In this document: in pieces, positions 58,225 through 64,000 of the stretch
Position numbering within the stretch: position 1 is the first letter of the stretch
Layout: every line of letters starts with the position of its first letter
From: SIG450 sp045658425
Lineage (GTDB): Bacteria; Bacillota; Clostridia; UMGS1840; HGM11507
Length of the DNA: 64,000 nucleotides
Direction: 5' to 3'
NCBI GenBank assembly: GCA_045658425.1
Contig: JAZOVB010000154.1
Span: forward strand, 1-64,000
The notes under the pieces: model-generated
The model's input: the letters and a program-made list of their open reading frames with translations, nothing else
Told to the model about the DNA's origin: nothing
Database searches by the model: none
Position numbers and translations under genes: made by a program

Positions 58225-59082
58225 GTGATATTGGTGATGAAAATGGATATAAAAATGCTTGACAAAAAAAACCATATAAACCTTGACACGGGATATTTAT
58301 GTAGATATGTACGCAGTGATACAGAATACTTTCGCCCCCATTATCACAATTATTATGAAATTACACTTGCACTAAAAGGCAACATAAGCCATCTGATAAA
58401 TAATGAAGAACAGTTGCTTGTGCCTGGTCAATTATTGTTTATTCGTGATTTTGATATTCACAACTATAAAAGCGCGGATGGTAATTACTTTGAATTTATC
58501 AACCTTGCATTTACCAAAGACTTTTTTTTCGATATGATAAAATTTCTTGGAAATGCATTTCCCCATCATAATCTGATTAACGCAAAAAAACCTCCATGTG
58601 TATTTCTTTCTGACAGAGAGAAGGAAAAGCTGTTTTACTCTCTTACAGAACTTGGTGGTTATGAAAACAAGGATACGGCAAAATTAAAATTCCGTTTGGC
58701 TCTAACTAATCTTTTTATGAAATTCTTCCTCGAGTACAATGAAGAAAAAACCTTTGTTCCTTTGTGGCTTGAAATAACTGTAGAAAAAATGAAAAAACCG
58801 GAAAACTTTATAAAGGGTTCAGAAAGAATGTATGAAATATGTAAAAAAAGTCGCGAACATCTATCGCGTTCTTTAAAAAAATATTACGGAACAACAGTAT
58901 GCGATTTCATAAATGAATTACGGCTTGAATATTGTGCCACGCTTCTTATAACAAGTAATTTATCTGTAACGGATATATGCTATGAATGTGGTTTTGAAAA
59001 CATATCATGGTTCTACAAAGTTTTCGTGGAAAAGTATAATACAACTCCGGCAAAATTCAGAAAGAAAACAACATCAATATAG
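58225..59082 (+). CDS. AraC-family transcriptional regulator (alpha-mannosidase operon)
   Basis: Up to 285 residues. The cupin-like domain at about 25-110 contains FRPHYHNYYEITLALKGN and PGQLLFIRDFDIHNY. The AraC double helix-turn-helix at about 185-280 contains MYEICKKSREHLSRSLKKYYG and VTDICYECGFENISWFYKVF. GTG at 58225 is the most upstream start, but ATG at 58237 or 58243 is equally possible, and only a weak GGTGAT lies before the latter. It is divergent from the GH38 gene and is the likely mannoside-responsive regulator. Confidence 0.87.
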   Translation: MILVMKMDIKMLDKKNHINLDTGYLCRYVRSDTEYFRPHYHNYYEITLALKGNISHLINNEEQLLVPGQLLFIRDFDIHNYKSADGNYFEFINLAFTKDFFFDMIKFLGNAFPHHNLINAKKPPCVFLSDREKEKLFYSLTELGGYENKDTAKLKFRLALTNLFMKFFLEYNEEKTFVPLWLEITVEKMKKPENFIKGSERMYEICKKSREHLSRSLKKYYGTTVCDFINELRLEYCATLLITSNLSVTDICYECGFENISWFYKVFVEKYNTTPAKFRKKTTSI

Positions 59083-59143
59083 TGAAATACATCTCTTACT
59101 TATATTATAAACTTTTCTAAAAACTTATCAAATGGAATATATT

Positions 59144-60341
59144 TCAAATCATAATAATGTGATTAATAACTTCCGTCAACGCTTTTGCCATAGAAGCAAA
59201 TCCAAAGTCTGTCGGATGGTTATTATCTACTGTTCCTGAATCTTTGCAAAACTCAGTCAAAGCGTTTCCATCAATGAAATATACATTTTTCCCCTGCAGA
59301 AACTGCATTTAGATATGTAGTTTCAATTATACTTCTTCTTATTTTTTCATTTTCGGTTAAAAAATGTTTTGGGCGAGACATCATTATCACTGGTAAAAGC
59401 GGATTTTTCTCCCTTATAGCCTTAAACATCTTTTCGTGAGTTCTGGCAAGGTGCTCAACAGACGGAGCGTTATGATCGTAATCATAAACAAAAGCTGACA
59501 TATCCAGGTTTTTGATATATTCAATCATCTCATCCTCCGCCTTTGCGCTTCCCGAAAAGCCAAGATTTATGTAATCATAATCAAAAGTTCTCGAAACAAT
59601 TGCCTGATAGCTCATTCCCGGCCTTGATGCACATCCCCCCTGTGTTATTGATGATCCGTAATATACAATCGGTTTATCATTTTTATATGCTTCAGCTTCT
59701 GATACATAAGCAGTGTCCTGCAAACCAATAAACAATTCGCAAACATTGGAATACAGAGGGAAATTAATTGTTATTTCCCGTCGTTCTTTTTTCTCAAGTT
59801 CAAAGATGATTTCATATCCATCTTTAATATCAAACGGGGGAACAAATGTTTTTGCATAATAATTATCGACATACAAATCAAAGCCTATAGAACCTGTTAA
59901 TGCAAAATGAGGCATTTTCCCTAACCCATCCATTTTAACATTAATAGCTATGTAAGGACTGTCTGTAACAAACTTTACGCTACCTCCTGCAGTATTTGAA
60001 TGAAGAGCATATAATATCGAATCACTTCCCGTTCCTTCAGATTTACTTCTTATCCAGATATTATAATCAACGGTCGTTTCAACAGAAAAAGTATATTCCA
60101 GATATTCCGGCGGTATAGAATTAGGATCTTCTTTATCATAATAGACAGTTTTAAGACAATATCCGCCTGACGCAGAGGAATCCTCGAACTTTTTAAAATA
60201 ATGCGAACCGTTTACAGTAAATGTTTCTGCTTCTATAATAATGGGTCCTGTGGTTGATGCATATGTAAACAAAGGGAAAGTAAGCTGACAAATCATAGCA
60301 ATAAGTGTTATTAAACTTAATTTTCGTATATTTCTCTTCAT
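59144..60341 (-). pseudogene. Secreted SGNH/GDSL esterase with a single-base frameshift
   Basis: The signal peptide covers about 1-28. A jelly-roll-like N-terminal domain (about 30-215) precedes the SGNH hydrolase domain, with block I YYGSSITQGG (Ser nucleophile), block II INLGFSGSAKAE and YDYDHNAPS. The frame stops at 59271 after SAGEKCIFH. In a second frame the sequence continues VYFIDGNALTEFCKDSG and NNHPTDFGFASMAKALTEVI to a stop at 59144. That supplies the missing block V Asp-His pair (HPTD). One extra A in the A run at 59286-59290 would restore a full protein of about 398 residues. Either a real inactivating mutation or an assembly error is possible. Related enzymes deacetylate polysaccharides. 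Confidence 0.8.
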
Positions 60342-60663
60342 TTTTATCCTCCGTTACAGGCTAATGCCTATTCTTTGGTTAAGATGTTTATTGTTGTATA
60401 TATTTTTCGTTTTTTGCATTTTACAATTATAGTTCTCTCCCGTAGGTAGATTTTATCATATATTTATAGAAATTTAAATGGATATTTATGTAATATTACT
60501 GAACTTTTTTACACTGCTTTTTATATCATCCATTGACAATATCAAAGAAATATGTTAGCATTTAATGGAAAAATATATCATAGTTTATATTTTGAAGAAA
60601 GAAACGTCAATATACTAAAAACCTTTGATTTATAAAAAGAGTCAGTGTAACACGGAGGAAAAA
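60342..60663. other. Divergent intergenic region
   Basis: 322 bases between the SGNH esterase gene and the next AraC gene. It should hold both promoters. TTGACA (60535-60540) followed 17 bases on by TTAGCA is a possible plus-strand promoter. No gene or repeat was recognised. Confidence 0.4.
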
Positions 60664-61509
60664 ATGAAATATAAAAATACAGACGAAATTTTAATGAGAT
60701 TTTATAATTTTATGGAAAATGATTTATATATTACTACAGCAGGATATACGAATTTTACTCATATAACAAACCCATTTAAAGAATTCCGTATGCACAATAA
60801 TTTTTCTTTAAGTATTGTTATTAACGGAGAAGGAATTTTATATGTTGGCAAAAAGAAATATACAATAAAAAGAGGGGATATATTTTTTCTTCCCAAAGAA
60901 GTTAAAATAAAATACTATCCCAAAAAGAAAAGTGACTGGGAATATTTCTGGTTTGATTTTAACGGAGAAAAAAGTGAAGAATACCTTGATTTAATAGGCT
61001 TTTCGAAAGATAATTGTGTGATTGAATATAATAAAATCAATGATATAATTTATGAGTGTGAAGGCTTGATTTCAAAAAAGTTCAAGGGTGAAAATGTCGG
61101 ATATTATGAAGTTTTATCTGCTTTTTACAGTATAATAGACTTAATCATTAAAACCAAGAATAGTACTGCAACAAATACCAATATCGTGGAATCTATTATA
61201 AAATATATAAAACTTCATTATTCCAAGCAATCTCTTACAATTGACGAAATATGCAGTGATTTTAATATAAGTCATTCATATCTTTGCAAACTTTTCAAAA
61301 ATCAAAGTGACCTGACAGCTAAAGGGACTATAATAAAAGTCAGGCTCAGAGAAGCTCAAAAACTACTTTTAAATACAAACTTAAATGTTAAACAAATTGC
61401 TTATTCCGTAGGGTTTTCAGACGATAGTTATTTTATGAGAATTTTTAAAAAAGAATTTCATATAACACCGTCGGAATATCGTAAAAATTTTGCACATAAT
61501 AACTTATAA
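60664..61509 (+). CDS. AraC-family transcriptional regulator (SGNH esterase locus)
   Basis: About 281 residues from ATG 60664, preceded by CGGAGG; an upstream in-frame start at 60625 has no such site. The cupin-like domain at about 30-130 contains LSIVINGEGILYVG and DWEYFWFDFNGE. The AraC double helix-turn-helix at about 185-280 contains LTIDEICSDFNISHSYLCKLFK and VKQIAYSVGFSDDSYFMRIFK. It is divergent from the esterase gene and presumably regulates it. Confidence 0.9.
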   Translation: MKYKNTDEILMRFYNFMENDLYITTAGYTNFTHITNPFKEFRMHNNFSLSIVINGEGILYVGKKKYTIKRGDIFFLPKEVKIKYYPKKKSDWEYFWFDFNGEKSEEYLDLIGFSKDNCVIEYNKINDIIYECEGLISKKFKGENVGYYEVLSAFYSIIDLIIKTKNSTATNTNIVESIIKYIKLHYSKQSLTIDEICSDFNISHSYLCKLFKNQSDLTAKGTIIKVRLREAQKLLLNTNLNVKQIAYSVGFSDDSYFMRIFKKEFHITPSEYRKNFAHNNL

Positions 61510-61571
61510 ATCTTTATATTAAAACTTTCTATTGATAAAAAACAGTGACTGAAAAATACAAATATGGAATA

Positions 61572-62079
61572 GTTCTACCGTCTGAAAAAGATATTATCGC
61601 TGCTTATACCGAAAATGAAGCAGGAATTTGAAGATGTTTCGGAGACTAATAATGAATATATAATAAAAGGGAAATTTCTTGAACTTTTAGGAACGCTTAT
61701 ACAATACTACAGCAGAAAAGCAAAAGCAGGAAAAATGCAATATCAGAAACATATAAAAGAAATTGAAGACACAATGGTTTATATAAATCAACATTATAAT
61801 GACAACATAACTTTAGAAAAGTTAGCCCAGATTGCCAATATGAATAAATTCCATTACTGCACAGTATTTAAAAACATAAACCATCAGACCGTATGGGATT
61901 ATATCTTAGAAAGGCGTATAAACACATCTTTGAATTACTTAAACAGTACTCAGAAAAAAATGACTATTCTTGAAATAGCCACTTTATGCGGATTTAACAA
62001 CACTGTAAATTTCAATAAATGTTTTAAAAAGATAATGGGAATGACACCAACGGAGTATAGAAAGCAAATAGAAAAATAA
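61572..62079 (+). pseudogene. 5'-truncated AraC-family regulator
   Basis: The 154 residues from ATG 61615 contain a linker helix and a complete AraC double helix-turn-helix (ITLEKLAQIANMNKFHYCTVFK and ILEIATLCGFNNTVNFNKCFK). The roughly 150-residue N-terminal sensing domain is absent. The frame extends upstream only to a TAG at 61570 and no ribosome-binding site precedes the ATG. The 62 bases between the previous AraC stop and this point are too short for the missing part, so a deletion is likely. A free DNA-binding domain could still be made. Confidence 0.65.
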
Positions 62080-62147
62080 GAGCAAAAACAAAATATCCCC
62101 GTAAAGCGTTTACAAAGGGATATTATAAACGAGGTTATACACATAAA

Positions 62148-62180
62148 ACCCCCTCTACTGTTTTGTACGGCAAAGGGGGT
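62148..62180 (-). terminator. Terminator of the small transporter gene
   Basis: ACCCCCT and AGGGGGT arms pair and are followed by TTTTATG on the minus strand. It lies about 30 bases after the transporter stop. Confidence 0.6.
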
Positions 62181-62210
62181 ATATTCTTTATATGGTTATA
62201 TTTTAATTTA

Positions 62211-62642
62211 TTAAGATTTATATTTAAATACTATTACTCCTGCTATCATTAAACCTATTCCTATATATTTAGTTAAATCAAATGGGACTTTTTCAGAGCC
62301 AAAAAGTCCGAATGCATCAATAATTGCCGCAACAAGTAATTGCGCAATTAAAATTACAGAAATTGCAACAGTCGGACTTAAATTTTTGATTGCAAGCATA
62401 ACCGTAAGAGTGATAACAAACCCGATAATTCCGCCCAGTAAATAAAGTTTGTTTACCTCGCTTACCTTAGTTATATCGTCTTTCCCAAATATAAGCATTG
62501 CTATAATTGCGAGTATAAACGCCGAGCCTTGAACAATAGTGTTTGACTCAAGAAGCCCTATTTTTTCGCTTAGCCTTGTATTAAACACGCCCTGAATACT
62601 CATTGCTGCACCGGCTAAAGCCGCAAATATAAAACCTGACAT
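62211..62642 (-). CDS. DMT-type small membrane transporter (DUF606/YdcZ-like)
   Basis: About 143 residues with four to five hydrophobic segments (FIFAALAGAAMSIQGVFN, then about 35-55, 68-90, 95-115 and 125-140). It matches the DUF606/YdcZ family, a half-size relative of drug/metabolite transporters. Such proteins often work as dimers or pairs, and their substrates are unknown. The start at 62642 follows GAGGTG. It has no obvious link to the neighbouring genes. Confidence 0.82.
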   Translation of the reverse strand: MSGFIFAALAGAAMSIQGVFNTRLSEKIGLLESNTIVQGSAFILAIIAMLIFGKDDITKVSEVNKLYLLGGIIGFVITLTVMLAIKNLSPTVAISVILIAQLLVAAIIDAFGLFGSEKVPFDLTKYIGIGLMIAGVIVFKYKS

Positions 62643-62911
62643 AAATAAACACCTCATTCATATTTTTAAATAAATGAGATGTTTTTATACATTATCTTAT
62701 TATCATACCAATTTATTTTCCTTTTTCATAGTAGAAATAATTACCTGCTTTTTAAATATTGTGACTTTTAATATATTTGTGGGTATTTTAATGATAAAGT
62801 GGCGAAAAAAGGCAAGAGAGGAGAACTACACAGCTTATAACATGAGGCAGAAATAAAACAGGAGAGGTATATTTTTTCATATCTCTATGAAACTTATATC
62901 AGTTTTATTAC
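62643..62911. other. Gene-free stretch upstream of the transporter
   Basis: This should hold the transporter promoter. No credible gene was seen. The hairpin at 62953-62985 and a dispersed repeat lie just beyond. Confidence 0.4.
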
Positions 62912-62945
62912 GGTTGGGTTAAAGTTCACCCCCCTGATTTGGCTG
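62912..62945. repeat. Short dispersed repeat, copy 2
   Basis: GGTTGGGTTAAA and CCCTGATTTGGCTG blocks as at 26065-26097, in the same orientation and again in a gene-free stretch, directly next to a terminator. Confidence 0.6.
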
Positions 62946-62952
62946 CATAAAA

Positions 62953-62985
62953 ATAGCGTAGCAGTCATTTAAACTACTACGCTAT
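62953..62985 (-). terminator. Terminator of the TPR protein gene
   Basis: ATAGCGTAG and CTACGCTAT arms pair with a 15-base loop, followed by TTTTTATG on the minus strand. It lies about 45 bases after the TPR gene stop. Confidence 0.75.
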
Positions 62986-63031
62986 AAAAAGTCTAACTTT
63001 TTGGGGTCACATCGATAATCTTTCTTATTTT

Positions 63032-64000
63032 TTATTCATGCATTCTGAAATCAAGCTTCTGAGGAAGCGGATAAAGTTTAAATACATCGGAATCATTCAT
63101 TGAACTCACATTTATTCCGTCTTTTTTCATAATTTCTTTATACAGTTCAACCCAGATTTTAGAAATTGAAAATTCTCCTTCTTTAATGTCATTCATAGTA
63201 AATTCTTCATTTATAATATCTTTCGCCTCAGTAAGTTTGCCAAGTCTTATATAACAAATTGCAGACATCATCTTAAGTCTTCCGTCATTTTTTAAGGTAT
63301 CATTAAGAGTTTTAAAGATATTTATCCACTTATTATATTCTTCTGCGTTTACCAGAATCTCTGCACAGTTAACAAGAAGTCCTCTGTAATCAGGTTTCAG
63401 CTCCACAGCTCTTATAATATGTGTAACTGCATTTTTTATATCATTCTTTTCCTTAAGATAAATCATTGCAAGATTTCTTAAGCTCCAGGAATTTTCCTTT
63501 AAAGAAACGGATTTTTTGAAGGCTTCAAAGGCTTCTTCAATATTTCCTGAAGCATATCTCATAACACCAAGCTGCATATATGAATACCAGTTTTCGCAGT
63601 TTGAAATATTTTTTTCTAAAATCTCCTTTATATAAGGTGATGTTATATAACTTAACGGCGGAAGATTTATATCCTTTTCGCAAAGCTTATTTTCTTCTAT
63701 TAAATCTATCCATTCCTGTTGCTCATCATCAAGAGAACTTAAAGGAAATTCAAGTATTTTACTGATTTTCGGCTTATTTTGTTTTTCTCTTAATATGTTT
63801 TCAAAAGCACCCCATCCGGAGCCTGAACATTCTATTTTTTCTTCTTTTATAATGTTCCAGAAATCACCGCAGGTTACAGCCTGATGTTTAGCAACATTTT
63901 TTTCAACTTCCTCTTTTACGGTGTCCCAGTTATCGTCAAGAATTTTATTGTAATCAACATCAAGCATGGTATAGTTTTCGGTAAAGGATATTTCACTGTT
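63032..64000 (-). CDS. TPR-containing protein, 3' part (possibly DUF5107 family)
   Basis: The frame is open to the window edge (11 more codons upstream of the ATG at 63967, without a stop), so the gene probably begins outside. About 323 residues are visible. TPR-like helix pairs occur at about residues 135-290 (YMQLGVMRYASGNIEEAFEAF, SLRNLAMIYLKEKNDIKNA and VNCAEILVNAEEYNKW, in part), and the C terminus ends PLPQKLDFRMHE. That ending and the TPR block recall the C-terminal half of DUF5107 proteins found beside glycan-use genes; this is from memory of the family and not certain. No signal peptide can be judged. Confidence 0.7.
   Translation of the reverse strand, partial: NSEISFTENYTMLDVDYNKILDDNWDTVKEEVEKNVAKHQAVTCGDFWNIIKEEKIECSGSGWGAFENILREKQNKPKISKILEFPLSSLDDEQQEWIDLIEENKLCEKDINLPPLSYITSPYIKEILEKNISNCENWYSYMQLGVMRYASGNIEEAFEAFKKSVSLKENSWSLRNLAMIYLKEKNDIKNAVTHIIRAVELKPDYRGLLVNCAEILVNAEEYNKWINIFKTLNDTLKNDGRLKMMSAICYIRLGKLTEAKDIINEEFTMNDIKEGEFSISKIWVELYKEIMKKDGINVSSMNDSDVFKLYPLPQKLDFRMHE

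Noticed and set aside
62674..62856. 60-codon plus-strand frame with a hydrophobic segment
   Set aside because: No ribosome-binding site, low complexity AT-rich sequence and no homolog that I can recognise.

Overview
The window is AT-rich DNA from an anaerobic Gram-positive bacterium, most likely an uncultured gut-type member of the Clostridia. This is inferred from several features: AGGAGG ribosome-binding sites, SLH (S-layer homology) surface proteins, LplA-type solute-binding lipoproteins, copper-amine-oxidase-like stalk domains, corrinoid methyl-transfer genes and many AraC-type regulators. SLH-rich pectin degraders such as Monoglobus are a plausible comparison, but nothing here fixes the taxon.

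Region by region. 1-3.9 kb is a C1 methyl-transfer module: a cognate corrinoid protein, a PocR-AraC regulator, a divergent corrinoid-activation ATPase (RACo-like) and a DUF2284 protein. 4.0-24.8 kb (locus 1) is a leftward gene train of very large exoproteins. In transcription order it holds a GLUG-repeat protein, a 48-residue peptide, a solute-binding lipoprotein, two multidomain beta-propeller proteins, a toroid-like enzyme candidate, a SLH protein of unknown function and a SLH-GLUG protein. A divergent AraC gene sits at its head. 25-28 kb holds tRNA-Leu(CAG), gene relics (a caspase-like fragment and others), a maltose-type O-acetyltransferase and an AGE-family epimerase. 29.3-52.3 kb (locus 2) is another leftward train: GH2 beta-galactosidase, two beta-helix proteins, a GLUG protein, a 49-residue peptide, a solute-binding lipoprotein, SLH protein, SLH-GLUG protein and a beta-helix/GLUG exoenzyme candidate. 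53-60 kb adds a ManA-ROK fusion, a GH38 alpha-mannosidase and a frameshifted SGNH esterase, with more divergent AraC genes. The right end has a broken AraC gene, a small DMT-type transporter and the 3' part of a TPR protein.

The main observation is that loci 1 and 2 are diverged copies of one arrangement: GLUG protein with a novel C-terminal domain, then a tiny peptide starting MK(K/Q)YIKPE, then a solute-binding lipoprotein, and further on a SLH protein of unknown function directly followed by a SLH-GLUG protein. Within each locus the same kind of GLUG module occurs on a free secreted protein, on a large multidomain exoprotein and on a SLH wall anchor. I infer a cell-surface glycan-capture apparatus in which GLUG modules may serve as assembly or recognition units. 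The two peptides, too short for routine gene calling, are its most unusual component. The released sugars would be handled inside by GH2, GH38, AGE and ManA-ROK enzymes. Each operon appears to have its own AraC regulator, and two locus 1 promoters share an identical 19-base element.
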